Shown: positions 8,695-17,222 of the stretch, one piece after another
Numbering within the stretch: position 1 is the stretch's first letter
How the letters are laid out: each line of letters opens with the position of its first letter
NCBI GenBank assembly: GCA_945862315.1
Contig: CAMAXW010000038.1
Coordinates: forward strand, 1-32,834
DNA length: 32,834 nucleotides
Reading direction: 5' to 3'
Source: Klebsiella pneumoniae
GTDB lineage: Bacteria; Pseudomonadota; Gammaproteobacteria; Ga0077536
Made by a program: the position numbers and the translations under genes
The notes under the pieces: generated by a model
Databases searched by the model: none
Seen by the model: the letters and a program-made list of their open reading frames with translations, nothing else
What the model was told of the DNA's origin: nothing

Positions 8695-9221
8695 CCCAAA
8701 TTTACCTCAGTCTCGGCAGCAATGTGAACCCCCGCGAGAACCTGCACGCCGCACTTATCGCCCTGCGCAGCGCTTACGGGCCGCTGCGCTGCTCGGCCAT
8801 TTATTGCACGCCGGCCGTGGGTTTTGCCGGTCACGATTTTCTAAATTTCGTGGTCGGTTGTAACACCTCGGCACCGCCGCCGGTGGTGATGGCTGAACTG
8901 CGCCAAATTGAAGCTCAGCACGGCCGCCACCGCGGCGAAGCGCGGTTTGCCGATCGCACGCTGGATATCGATTTGCTGACTTACGGCGATCAGATCAGCA
9001 GCACGCCACCCCTGCCGCGCGCCGACATTGAGGCGTATGACTTTGTGCTGGGTCCACTCGCGGAAATCGCCGGGCATGAGTGGCATCCGGTGCTGCGCCA
9101 AACCTACGCTGAACTGTGGGCGCTCATGAGCCTAGGTAAAGCACCGTTGGTGCGGGTCGACGCGGCCACCGAACAGGCAATTTTCGAGACCCTGCAACCC
9201 AACCCCAAAGGCTTGATATGA
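8691..9221 (+). CDS. folK: Hydroxymethyldihydropterin pyrophosphokinase FolK
   Basis: FolK transfers pyrophosphate from ATP to 6-hydroxymethyl-7,8-dihydropterin, the step after FolB. The 176-aa protein begins MTQIYLSLGSNVNPRENL and contains FLNFVVGCNT and the signature RTLDIDLLTYGD, whose aspartates D92 and D94 bind the two magnesium ions. The start ATG at 8691 overlaps the folB stop, and its own stop overlaps the next gene's ATG by 4 nt (9218-9221), so three genes form one tightly coupled unit. Length is slightly above the roughly 160 aa of E. coli FolK, with the extra residues at the C-terminus. Confidence 0.94.
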   Translation: MTQIYLSLGSNVNPRENLHAALIALRSAYGPLRCSAIYCTPAVGFAGHDFLNFVVGCNTSAPPPVVMAELRQIEAQHGRHRGEARFADRTLDIDLLTYGDQISSTPPLPRADIEAYDFVLGPLAEIAGHEWHPVLRQTYAELWALMSLGKAPLVRVDAATEQAIFETLQPNPKGLI

Positions 9222-9679
9222 CCTTTACCCGCGCGCACTCGACGGGTCTGGTTGGCGTTTGTTGGGTGTTGGCCGTGCTGCTCAATCTTGGGGGCTGCGC
9301 TTCGGCCAAAAACCGGGCGGATGACCAACGCAATATGGCCTTAACCAAGGCCACCGAGAACTACCGAAAACTGATCCGCTGGGGCTATTTTGAGGAAGCC
9401 AGCCGGTATTTCAGAGCACGCAACGACGAACTGCCCGCGCCCGACTTAGCTAATTTCGCGCCTTGGACCGTCACCGGCTACGACATGGGTGAGGTCCGAG
9501 TGGGCGACACCGCCAACGAAGCGCGCATCCTCGCGCGCATCGATTTTTACCGGAAGGACACCCGCATTGTGTCCAACGTGCGGGACGAGCAGCTGTGGTG
9601 GTATGACACTACCCAAAAAAGCTGGTTTTTGGGCACGCCAATGCCCGATTTTGCGAAGGCGGCCCAACCGTCGCGCTAG
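9218..9679 (+). CDS. Predicted lipoprotein of unknown function
   Basis: I do not recognise this 153-aa protein. It has a hydrophobic signal segment (about residues 10-24) ending in a lipobox LGGC with Cys27, so it is probably an acylated envelope protein. The mature part starts with a helical stretch (NYRKLIRWGYFEEASRYFRA) and continues with alternating strands rich in aromatics (DEQLWWYDTTQKSWFLGTPM), which would fit a small alpha+beta fold such as NTF2-like; this is only a guess from pattern. The start overlaps the folK stop by 4 nt, implying coupled translation with folB-folK. Its stop abuts the convergent pteridine reductase stop with no spacer. Confidence 0.8.
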   Translation: MTFTRAHSTGLVGVCWVLAVLLNLGGCASAKNRADDQRNMALTKATENYRKLIRWGYFEEASRYFRARNDELPAPDLANFAPWTVTGYDMGEVRVGDTANEARILARIDFYRKDTRIVSNVRDEQLWWYDTTQKSWFLGTPMPDFAKAAQPSR

Positions 9680-10405
9680 TTAACCGCTGACGCTCCGTCC
9701 ACCGTCTACGGCAATGGTTTGCCCGGTCACGAAGGCGGCGCCAATGAGGTAGAGCACCGCCTCGGCGATGTCTTGTGGTTCGCCGCGGCGACCCAGTGGG
9801 GTACGGGTGAGCAAGCGATTTTGCTCCGTCAAATCCCCTTCCTCTGGCCACAAAATAGCGCCAGGCGCGACCGCATTCACGCGGATTGTCGGTGCCAATT
9901 CTTGGGCCAACGCGCGGGTAAGGCCAGCCAACCCCGCTTTGGCCGCGCTGTAGAGCGGGAAACCCGCTTTAGCGCGCTCAGCGTAGATGTCTGTGAGGTT
10001 GACGATGGTGCCACCCGCTTGGTCCAACCAAGGCAGCGCTGCCTGACTCAACAAGAAGGGCGCTCGCAGGTTGATGTCGAAGATGTCTGCCCAATCTGCA
10101 GCACTCGCCTGCGCGACCGGGGTGGCGCGGAAGACTGCGGCGTTGTTAACCAAGCCGTCCAAGCGCCCCCAGTGCGCTGCGGCGGCAGCTATCAGCGGAG
10201 CAATCGCCGACGCATCGCCTAAGTCGGCGCGTAGCGCGAGCGCCGTGTTGGCGCGTTGTTGGTTGAGTTGCGCCACCAATGCTTGGGCGGCGTGCTGCGA
10301 GTGATGGTGGTGAATCACCACGCAATAACCTGCGGCGTGCAGGGTTTGGGCAATTTGCGCGCCGAGTCGTTGTGCGGCCCCAGTGACGAGAATGACTTTA
10401 TGCAT
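9680..10405 (-). CDS. folM: Pteridine reductase / dihydromonapterin reductase-like SDR
   Basis: This 241-aa short-chain dehydrogenase carries TGAAQRLG (residues 8-15), with arginine replacing the second glycine as in pteridine reductases that favour NADPH. It also has NNAA, the catalytic YSAAK (Y152, K156), and an APGAILWPE loop typical of the FolM/PTR1 branch. It would reduce pterins or dihydrofolate. Location beside folB-folK supports a pterin role. The chosen start is the ATG at 10403-10405; a GTG two codons earlier is equally open, and neither has a strong ribosome-binding site. The gene is divergent from the midA-like gene, with 56 bp between starts. Confidence 0.87.
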   Translation of the reverse strand: MHKVILVTGAAQRLGAQIAQTLHAAGYCVVIHHHHSQHAAQALVAQLNQQRANTALALRADLGDASAIAPLIAAAAAHWGRLDGLVNNAAVFRATPVAQASAADWADIFDINLRAPFLLSQAALPWLDQAGGTIVNLTDIYAERAKAGFPLYSAAKAGLAGLTRALAQELAPTIRVNAVAPGAILWPEEGDLTEQNRLLTRTPLGRRGEPQDIAEAVLYLIGAAFVTGQTIAVDGGRSVSG

Positions 10406-10461
10406 ACTCACGTCTACGTTTTAACGCCACCTTCCGATCAGTCGGAACATGAGGATAGCGA

Positions 10462-11634
10462 GTGGAAGTGCCAAGGAGATTACCCGATCCAACTCAGGAT
10501 GAGATAGCCGCCAGTGCGGCCTTGTGCGCGCAGATTGCCAGGGAAGTCAGTGCACTAGGCGGCTTTATGCCCTTTGAGCGCTTTATGGAAATGGCCTTGT
10601 TTGAGCCCCCCTACGGCTATTACGTCGGCGGGGCACACAAGTTCGGCGCAGCCGGCGATTTCCTCACCGCCCCAGAAATTTCGCCGCTGTTTGGACGTGC
10701 GGTGGCGGCGCAGTGTGTCGCCGCGCAGGTTTACGGCCGCACCATCGTGGAATTTGGCGGGGGCAGTGGCCGACTCGCCGCCAGCGTGCTGGAGGAACTG
10801 GCCCACCGCGGTGCGCTGCCGGCACGCTACCTCATCGTGGAGTTAAGCCCGGAAGTGCGCGCTCGCCAACGCGCATTGCTGGCCCAACTGCCGTGCGCCA
10901 ATGCCGTGCAAATCGAGTGGCTAAGTGGTCCACCGGCGCTACCGGTAGACGGCATTGTGCTGGCCAATGAAATTCTGGATGCCTTGCCCACCACAGTTTT
11001 TCGGGTTGGTGAGCGCGGTTATCTGGAGCGCGGGATAGGTGTAGATGAGGCCGGACAACTGGCGTGGCAAGAGCGTCCGGCACCCGCACAACTGGCGGCA
11101 CAACTGGCCATTACGCTGGCCGAACAGGCGTTGCCGGCGGGTCACTGCGGCGAAATTAATTTGCGCCAGCCGTTATGGATTGCTGACCTTGCGCGTTTTC
11201 TGCGGCGTGGGGTGGCGCTGTTATTTGATTATGGCGGTCCGCGCGCCGAGATTTATCACCCAGTACGCGAGGTCGGCACGCTGCGCTGTTATTGGCGTCA
11301 CCGGTTACATGACGACCCGTTATGGTTGCCCGGTCTGCAAGATTTAACCGCGTCGGTAGATTTTACGGCGGCGGCGGAAGCAGCCCTTGATGCGGGTTTT
11401 CACGTTGCGGGTTACGCCACGCAGGCGAGCTTTTTGTTGGCCAACGGGATCGAGCGCTTACTCGCTGAGGCCATGGCCCGCGATCCCACGGCGGCCGTCA
11501 AACTCGCCGCGCAGGCCAAACAGTTGCTGCTGCCCACTGAAATGGGGACGACCTGTAAGGTGTTGGCGTTGGGGATCGGCGTAGAGCCCGAGTTGACGGG
11601 GTTTTCGCTGCGCGATGAACGCCATCGCTTGTAA
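10462..11634 (+). CDS. SAM-dependent methyltransferase, MidA/NDUFAF7 family
   Basis: This 390-aa protein matches the DUF185/COG1565 family of class I methyltransferases. Visible parts are GGFMPFERFMEMALFEPPYG near the N-terminus, AAGDFLTAPEISPLFG, the SAM-binding glycine loop VEFGGGSGRLA, LANEILDALPTTVF, and FDYGGPRAEIYHP. The mitochondrial member NDUFAF7 methylates an arginine of complex I subunit NDUFS2; the bacterial substrate is not established. The start is GTG at 10462, chosen because GAGGA lies 6 nt upstream and the frame is closed soon before. Its product and the NDUFA9-like protein encoded about 2 kb away are both related to mitochondrial complex I factors. Confidence 0.88.
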   Translation: MEVPRRLPDPTQDEIAASAALCAQIAREVSALGGFMPFERFMEMALFEPPYGYYVGGAHKFGAAGDFLTAPEISPLFGRAVAAQCVAAQVYGRTIVEFGGGSGRLAASVLEELAHRGALPARYLIVELSPEVRARQRALLAQLPCANAVQIEWLSGPPALPVDGIVLANEILDALPTTVFRVGERGYLERGIGVDEAGQLAWQERPAPAQLAAQLAITLAEQALPAGHCGEINLRQPLWIADLARFLRRGVALLFDYGGPRAEIYHPVREVGTLRCYWRHRLHDDPLWLPGLQDLTASVDFTAAAEAALDAGFHVAGYATQASFLLANGIERLLAEAMARDPTAAVKLAAQAKQLLLPTEMGTTCKVLALGIGVEPELTGFSLRDERHRL

Positions 11635-11691
11635 GCCTATTGCGCTGATCCGAGCGCTAAGACCGACTCAGAAAATGTGGGAGTACTTTTT

Positions 11692-12315
11692 ATGCGAGCC
11701 CTGACTGTCATGCTCTTGGCCCTCTGGACCCTAGGTGGGGTGGCCGCCCAACCCGCTGGCGGTGCGCCCAGCGTGCCGTCCCCAACCTTGGCAAAGGCGA
11801 CTTTTGCCGGTGGGTGTTTCTGGTGCATGGAACCGCCCTATGAAAAAGAGGCCGGCGTGCTGGCGGTGGTTTCCGGGTATACAGGCGGCACGCAAAAAAA
11901 TCCCAGCTATGCCGAAGTTTCCAACGGCAACACCGGCCACGCTGAGGCGGTGCAGGTGACCTACGATGCGTCAAAAATAAGCTATGCGCGCTTGTTGGAT
12001 ATTTTTTGGCACAACATCGACCCACTCGCCGTCGACCGCCAGTTCTGCGACAGCGGGAACCAATATCGCTCGGCAATTTTTTATCACGATGCGCAGCAGG
12101 AAGCCGCCGCGCGGGCGAGTCAGGATGCGTTGAGTCAGTCGGGTCGGTTTAAGGCGCCGATTGCGACCCAGGTGCTGGCCGCGAGCGAGTTTTATCCCGC
12201 CGAGGATTACCACCAGGACTATTACAAAAAGAATGCCTTGCAGTACGAGTTTTATCGCTACCGCTGCGGTCGTGAGCAGCGTTTGGCGGAACTGTGGGGC
12301 GCTAATCCGAAATAA
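11692..12315 (+). CDS. msrA: Exported peptide-methionine (S)-S-oxide reductase MsrA
   Basis: MsrA reduces methionine-S-sulfoxide in oxidised proteins. The 207-aa protein has the catalytic motif GGCFWCME (nucleophile Cys42), GYTGG, GHAEAVQV and EDYHQDYY, covering the whole family fold. An N-terminal signal peptide (MRALTVMLLALWTLGGVAA, cleavage likely after A19) predicts a periplasmic enzyme. The ATG at 11692 has GGGAG 8 nt upstream; a GTG five codons earlier is less likely. No msrB lies nearby, so the R-sulfoxide partner must be elsewhere or absent. The 3' end overlaps the convergent cca gene by 14 bp. Confidence 0.93.
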   Translation: MRALTVMLLALWTLGGVAAQPAGGAPSVPSPTLAKATFAGGCFWCMEPPYEKEAGVLAVVSGYTGGTQKNPSYAEVSNGNTGHAEAVQVTYDASKISYARLLDIFWHNIDPLAVDRQFCDSGNQYRSAIFYHDAQQEAAARASQDALSQSGRFKAPIATQVLAASEFYPAEDYHQDYYKKNALQYEFYRYRCGREQRLAELWGANPK

Positions 12316-13537
12316 CGGGGTTGGCGTCGTCGTCTTGAACTTGGGTGAGGCGTTCGATGCGGGCGCGGCGAATGGCGTCTTTGAGTGCGGGGCCAGCGGC
12401 GTGTTGGCGGGCTAACGCCGCAATATCCAACGCGCGGATTTTCGCCAACGCGCAGCGTAGTCGCAGCGCCTGCGGGTAGGGCGCGTCTGCGCTGCCCAGT
12501 TGCGCGGTGAAATCGATCAAACACGCCAGCAAAATATCCTCAAACCGTGCGGGGCGACGCAGCCCATCCAGCCCTTCGAGCAAATCTAGCAGCGCGTCCG
12601 GTGGGAGTGCTAAGGCTTGATGGATGGTGAGGTGATGGCGCGCCACCAGCACCGCCAACTCGCGGAAACTCTGCGGCGCACGCAGTCGCAGCGAGATGTT
12701 TTCCACCAAGTGCGCGCCCGTTGCCGCGGGGTGCTGCTGGCTCAACGACACCCCCCTGGGTGTCTGCGTTTTCCCCACATCGTGTAATAACACCGCGTAG
12801 CGAACCGTCTTCGAGGCGCTGCGTCGCACGCACTGCCGGAGGGTCCGCAACAGGTGTTCGCCGTAGTGGATTGCCGGGTGAGGCGGCGTCGCTGGGGGCG
12901 CTGCAAATAATGCGTCCACTTCCGGGAGCACCGCGTTTAACGCGCCACACTCGCGCAGCACTTCGATAAAACGCCACGGAAAGTCTTCGGCGAGCGCGCG
13001 CTCGAGTTCGCGCCACAGACGTTCCGGCGGCAGCGTGGCCAGTTCGCCACTGTGGACGATTTCGCGCATGAGGGCGCTGGTTTCTGGCGCCACCGCGAAA
13101 CCCAGACGCGCGGCGAAACGGGCGACTCGCAGGACGCGCAACGGGTCTTCCACGAAAGCCGCCGTGACATGTCGTAAGACCCCTGCCGCGAGGTCACGTT
13201 GCCCACCGTAGGGGTCGATAATAAGCCCTGCCGTATCCTCGGCCATGGCGTTGATGGTGAGATCGCGGCGGGCCAGATCGGCCACTAACGAAACCGCCTG
13301 GGAGGCGTCAAACTCAAACCCCTTATAGCCCGTGCCGCGCTTGCGCTCGGTGCGGGCGAGGGCGTATTCCTCGTGGGTTTGGGGGTGCAAATACACGGGG
13401 AAATCTTGGCCGACTTGGCGGTAGCCTAAGGCCAGCAATTGCGCGGGGCTGGCGCCCACCACCACCCAGTCGCAGTCTTCGCTAGTGCGACCCAGCAGGC
13501 GGTCGCGCACCACCCCGCCAACTTTATAAGTATCCAT
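12302..13537 (-). CDS. cca: CCA-adding tRNA nucleotidyltransferase (with HD domain)
   Basis: This enzyme builds or repairs the 3' CCA end of tRNAs without a template. The 411-aa protein has the class II nucleotidyltransferase head (VGGVVRDRLLGR at 6-17, metal-binding EDCDWVV around 20-26), RRDLTINAMA, the EDPLRVLRVARFAARLGF neck, and a C-terminal HD phosphohydrolase domain with H252-D253 in LLHDVGK. This layout equals the multifunctional gammaproteobacterial Cca. The ATG at 13535-13537 gives the usual N-terminus. The last 14 bp overlap the convergent msrA. The preceding minus-strand gene is the NDUFA9-like SDR, 31 bp away, so the two are likely co-transcribed. Confidence 0.96.
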   Translation of the reverse strand: MDTYKVGGVVRDRLLGRTSEDCDWVVVGASPAQLLALGYRQVGQDFPVYLHPQTHEEYALARTERKRGTGYKGFEFDASQAVSLVADLARRDLTINAMAEDTAGLIIDPYGGQRDLAAGVLRHVTAAFVEDPLRVLRVARFAARLGFAVAPETSALMREIVHSGELATLPPERLWRELERALAEDFPWRFIEVLRECGALNAVLPEVDALFAAPPATPPHPAIHYGEHLLRTLRQCVRRSASKTVRYAVLLHDVGKTQTPRGVSLSQQHPAATGAHLVENISLRLRAPQSFRELAVLVARHHLTIHQALALPPDALLDLLEGLDGLRRPARFEDILLACLIDFTAQLGSADAPYPQALRLRCALAKIRALDIAALARQHAAGPALKDAIRRARIERLTQVQDDDANPVISD

Positions 13538-13568
13538 GGGCTAACTAACGCTCGCCGAAACACCCAAC

Positions 13569-14525
13569 TTAGCGATGCGCGCGCCGCCGCAGGTCGTCAT
13601 AGCGTGTGCGTTCACCTTTCCCAAGGAGGCACTCCGGGACGATGGCGGCGACCGGTGTGGCGGTGATTTGCAAGGTTTTTAGCCCATCAACCCCCGGCGG
13701 CAGGACGCTATCCAGCGCGGCAGAACGCAGATTGTCCCGCGAAAACGGTTTGCCGGGCAGATGCTCCATGATCTCGGCCAGCACGCGCGATAACCGACTG
13801 CCCAGCGGTAGGATGACGCGCCGCCGGCCACGGATGCGCAGGCCGTAGCGCACAATCTCCGCGAGGGTCATCACCGCGGGGCCACCCAGAGCGTAGTCCT
13901 GCCCGATGGTCGTTGGATCCCCCAGCGCCGTGAGCAACGCCGCCGCCACATCGCCCACATACACCGGCTGGAAGCGGGCGGCCGCGCACGCCAGCGGGAG
14001 GACGGGAGCGAGACTCAGGAGTTGGTCGAAACGAATAAACAAACCATCGCCAGGCCCGAAGATCACCGAGGGACGGAAAATAGTGCTGTGGAGCGCGCTG
14101 GCTGCCCGCACCAGATTTTCGGCCTCGCCTTTGGTGCGTAAATAATGGCTAGTCGCGTCAGCTGCGGCGTTAAGGGCGCTCATGTGCAAATAACGCTTAA
14201 CGCCAGCCGAGGCACAGGCGGCAATGACGCACTGGGTGAGTTCGACGTGGGCCCGCTGAAAGCCGGTGCCACGGTCGCCTTTTTCATTCAAGATTCCAAC
14301 GAGATTGATCACCGCGTCCATGCCGCGTAACGCCGCGGCGAGCTCGTTTGGCGCATAGACATTGCACTCAACGCACTCGGTGGCGGGTAAGGGCCACAGT
14401 TCTCGCGCGTGGTTGCGCGCGCGCGTGAGCACCCGCACCGTGAAACCTGCACGCACCAGCTGCTCGCACAACACGCGGCCAACAAAACCCGATCCGCCGA
14501 GGACCGCGATAGATTTCTGCGCCAT
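13569..14525 (-). CDS. NDUFA9-like atypical SDR (complex I-associated family)
   Basis: This 318-aa NAD(P)-binding protein starts with the atypical SDR glycine motif VLGGSGFVGR (8-17) and includes MDAVINLVGILNEKG, a YLRTKGEAE segment supplying the YxxxK-like pair, and FRPSVIFGPGDG. These features match the 'complex I NDUFA9 subunit family' of bacteria, whose mitochondrial relative is an accessory subunit of NADH dehydrogenase. The bacterial function is unproven, and no nuo genes lie in this window. The order slt - this gene - cca on one strand, with 31-46 bp gaps, suggests an operon and is a recurring order in non-enteric gammaproteobacteria. Confidence 0.87.
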   Translation of the reverse strand: MAQKSIAVLGGSGFVGRVLCEQLVRAGFTVRVLTRARNHARELWPLPATECVECNVYAPNELAAALRGMDAVINLVGILNEKGDRGTGFQRAHVELTQCVIAACASAGVKRYLHMSALNAAADATSHYLRTKGEAENLVRAASALHSTIFRPSVIFGPGDGLFIRFDQLLSLAPVLPLACAAARFQPVYVGDVAAALLTALGDPTTIGQDYALGGPAVMTLAEIVRYGLRIRGRRRVILPLGSRLSRVLAEIMEHLPGKPFSRDNLRSAALDSVLPPGVDGLKTLQITATPVAAIVPECLLGKGERTRYDDLRRRAHR

Positions 14526-14571
14526 GGTCAGTTACTCCTGCGCGTGCACCGGCAACCCGTGCACGTTGTAT

Positions 14572-16491
14572 TTAACAATGATCTACCTGACCGGCGAGCG
14601 TGAAGGCGGTCAATTCGCTGGACAGGCGGCTGATGCTCATGCCGAGATGTTTTTCGTAAATGGCCGCGTAGAACAATGCGCGGCGGACATAGGCTTCCGT
14701 TTCGGCACAGGGGATAGCCTCCACCCACACATCGGCCGGCACACAACTGCGCTTCGGCAACCACGATTTTACCCGCCCCGGGCCAGCATTGTAGGCGGCA
14801 GCTGCCAGCGCGAAATTGCTTTCGAACTGGCCCATCACTTGGCGCAGATACGCGCTGCCCAACGCGATATTTTTATCCGGCGCGAGGACGTCGCTGGGGT
14901 CGTTTAGGGTTATTCCGGTGCGGCGGGCTGTTTCTGCGGCGGTGGCGGGCATCAACTGCATGAGGCCCAAAGCCCCAGCGGGCGAACGGGCGGCGACGAC
15001 GAAAGCGCTTTCCCCGCGAATGATGCTGTACACCCGTGCCGGGGACATGTCGCGCTGGTCCGCGGCGGCGAGTACCTGGTCCTTGTACAACAGCGGGAAG
15101 CGCACGGTGAGGTCGTTATAGGCTTCAATTTTTCCCAGCGCAGCGATCGCCCGGTCAAACCAGCCCCAATCGTAGGCGAGGCGCGCGGCGACTTCGACTT
15201 CACGGCGCGAGAGTTGGTCTAGGGTCCAGCGCCACTCGCGCATCGATTCATCGTGCAGGCCGAGTTGCTCAAACTCCAACGCGTGTGCGATGCCGGGCAC
15301 CGCATTGACAGCCCGAGTTTCACGGGGCAGTGGGGCAATCGGATGGTCGGTCAGTGAATAGGCGACCCCCAGATGATCGCTCGCCAGAAAGCCGTAATAG
15401 TCGCGCTCTTTGGCGACCTTGGCGAAAGCCGCCTTGGCCAGTTCGTGACGCCCCAATTCTGCCAGTGCACGGGCGTGCCAGTAAGACAGACGGAGGCGGT
15501 TGGCTGGGGTGAACGGCGTGTTGGTGGTCCAGCGCTCGAGCCGGACCCAATCTTGGGCGGCCAGCGCTACTCGCAGGCTGGCGCGTTCTAGCGCGGCGTC
15601 TGCGAGGTGTCGCGGCACTTCGTCTAACATCGCCAGTGCGCTGGGTTTGGATTGGGCCACGCCCGCGAGCGCTATCGTGCGCAGCAAAATGGCGCGGCCA
15701 TCCGCCGAATAAGCGTGATGTTTGCGCACGCTGAGCCAAAGCGCGCGGGCGCGCTCGGCGTCGTGGCCGGCCAATTGGGTGATGGCGTAACCGATGAGTG
15801 CGCGGTTGTCGCGGGAATCAGCGCGCAGTTCGGGGATTTGCGCCGCGTCCTCCGGGTGTTTCTCTAGCCGTAAGACTAAAGCGGCGCGGGCAGGTGGGGC
15901 GAACGCGCGCAGCAAGTAGCTGGCAAACTGCGGGCGATTAGCACCCAGCGCGAGCCACACCCGTTCGCGCACCATGGCGTTGGACAAGAGGCCTTGCTGA
16001 TGGAGAGTTGCGAAGACTGGCTCACAGGCGGCAGATTGGGATTTGGGCTGTAACCACAGCAATTTTGCCAGCTTGTTGAACTGTTTTAGGGCACCTAGCT
16101 CCAGCTTTGCGCGCAGTGAAATGCAGGCTAAATCCCCGTCAGGGGTGGTCTGGTAGAAATGGTCAAACAGCGCCCATTGGTGTTGCCGTCCCAATTCGCG
16201 CAGCCAGACATCCCGCAGTTTGGCCGCCAGGTAGGTGCCGTGATGGGCCACTAGAAAAGCCTCCACCGGCGCTACCGGCAAAGACGCGAGGTCCCGACGC
16301 AAAGCCTCAAACTGCAAATAGGGGTAGAGCGAATATTGTTCTAAGCCGCGCGCCAGTGCGGCGGCTCGCGGGCCGCCTACCCGCGCCTCGGCATAGGCAA
16401 GTTTGAAGCGGGCACGCTCATCGCTACCGGCTTGCGCCGGCAGGGCGTAAGCCAGTAACAATAGGAGTGCAGGCAGGGTGCGAGAATTCAT
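14572..16491 (-). CDS. slt: Soluble lytic murein transglycosylase Slt
   Basis: Slt cleaves peptidoglycan between MurNAc and GlcNAc with formation of 1,6-anhydro-MurNAc in the periplasm. The 639-aa protein has a signal peptide (MNSRTLPALLLLLAYALPAQA), a long alpha-superhelical U domain with repeated helices, an L linker domain and a C-terminal lysozyme-like domain. There E494 in IIRGESAF is the catalytic acid, followed by GALGLMQLMPATA and AAAYNAGPGRV. The start is the ATG at 16489-16491, with GGAAAG a few bases upstream; a TTG four codons earlier is less likely. Length matches the roughly 640 aa of E. coli Slt70. Confidence 0.95.
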   Translation of the reverse strand: MNSRTLPALLLLLAYALPAQAGSDERARFKLAYAEARVGGPRAAALARGLEQYSLYPYLQFEALRRDLASLPVAPVEAFLVAHHGTYLAAKLRDVWLRELGRQHQWALFDHFYQTTPDGDLACISLRAKLELGALKQFNKLAKLLWLQPKSQSAACEPVFATLHQQGLLSNAMVRERVWLALGANRPQFASYLLRAFAPPARAALVLRLEKHPEDAAQIPELRADSRDNRALIGYAITQLAGHDAERARALWLSVRKHHAYSADGRAILLRTIALAGVAQSKPSALAMLDEVPRHLADAALERASLRVALAAQDWVRLERWTTNTPFTPANRLRLSYWHARALAELGRHELAKAAFAKVAKERDYYGFLASDHLGVAYSLTDHPIAPLPRETRAVNAVPGIAHALEFEQLGLHDESMREWRWTLDQLSRREVEVAARLAYDWGWFDRAIAALGKIEAYNDLTVRFPLLYKDQVLAAADQRDMSPARVYSIIRGESAFVVAARSPAGALGLMQLMPATAAETARRTGITLNDPSDVLAPDKNIALGSAYLRQVMGQFESNFALAAAAYNAGPGRVKSWLPKRSCVPADVWVEAIPCAETEAYVRRALFYAAIYEKHLGMSISRLSSELTAFTLAGQVDHC

Positions 16492-16565
16492 AGGGCTTTC
16501 CAATTGTCGCCACTGCTAGGAGCATAAGCAACGATATTTCCGAACCACCGCGCGCGAGGCGTTCT

Positions 16566-17144
16566 ATGTCAGATAAATCTATCCACGAGGCGAGTTCGCG
16601 CACCCTGAGCGCCTTGGTGCGGGCGCGCCGCACGATCCACGAATTCACCACTGAGATGCCACCGCGCGAGTTGATTCTCAACGCCTTGGATGCGGCGCGC
16701 TGGGCGCCTAATCACCACCGCACCGAGCCCTGGCGTTTTTATTGGCTGGGGCCCGCCACCGCCGAGCGTATTAGCCTGCTTAACGCGGATATTGTCCGCC
16801 GCAAAAGCGGGGAAGACGCCGCTAACGCGAAGCTGCGGCGTTGGCGTGCCATGCCTGGCTGGGTGGCCGTTACCTGCCTGCGCAACGAAGACCCGGCGCG
16901 CGAGCGTGAAGACTACGCCGCGTGCTGTTGCGCTGTGCAAAATTTTCTATTATTGCTGTGGGAGGCGGGCGTTGGGAGCAAGTGGTCGACCGGCAAAGTG
17001 ACGCAGGCAGCCCCCTACTTCGATGCGTTAGGGGCGGATCCCAAAACGGAATTCAGCGTGGGTATCATCTGGTATGGCTACCCGGCGGCGGTGCCGGTGC
17101 AAGCCCGCCCGGCGTTGGCCACCGCTCTACGCGAACTCGCCTAA
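16566..17144 (+). CDS. Nitroreductase family flavoprotein
   Basis: This 192-aa protein matches the FMN-dependent nitroreductase fold. The N-terminal RARRTIHEFT is the usual R-R-x-x-R/H-x-F cofactor-binding start, followed by NALDAARWAPNHHRTEPWRF (flavin phosphate region), a central AVQNFLLLLWEAGVGSKWSTG helix-loop that I cite for its G-S-K/W-x-T pattern, and VGIIWYGYP near the end. The natural substrate is unknown. The ATG at 16566 has GAGGCG close upstream. It is divergent from slt (74 bp) and followed by two hairpins before the DUF427 gene. Confidence 0.88.
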   Translation: MSDKSIHEASSRTLSALVRARRTIHEFTTEMPPRELILNALDAARWAPNHHRTEPWRFYWLGPATAERISLLNADIVRRKSGEDAANAKLRRWRAMPGWVAVTCLRNEDPAREREDYAACCCAVQNFLLLLWEAGVGSKWSTGKVTQAAPYFDALGADPKTEFSVGIIWYGYPAAVPVQARPALATALRELA

Positions 17145-17149
17145 ACCAA

Positions 17150-17196
17150 CGCCCACCCTGCGTGGGCGAACTCGCCGCGTGCCAATCGGCGCGCGG
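17150..17196 (+). terminator. Two tandem GC-rich hairpins after the nitroreductase gene
   Basis: The first hairpin is a perfect 7-bp stem (17150-17156 with 17162-17168, loop 5). The second is a 9-bp stem with one G-T pair (17175-17183 with 17188-17196, loop AATC). Neither is followed by a real T-run, only CTATTGTT after the second. They may attenuate read-through into the DUF427 gene or protect the upstream mRNA end. Confidence 0.4.
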
Positions 17197-17222
17197 CTAT
17201 TGTTAACTTAAAGGAGAATTTT

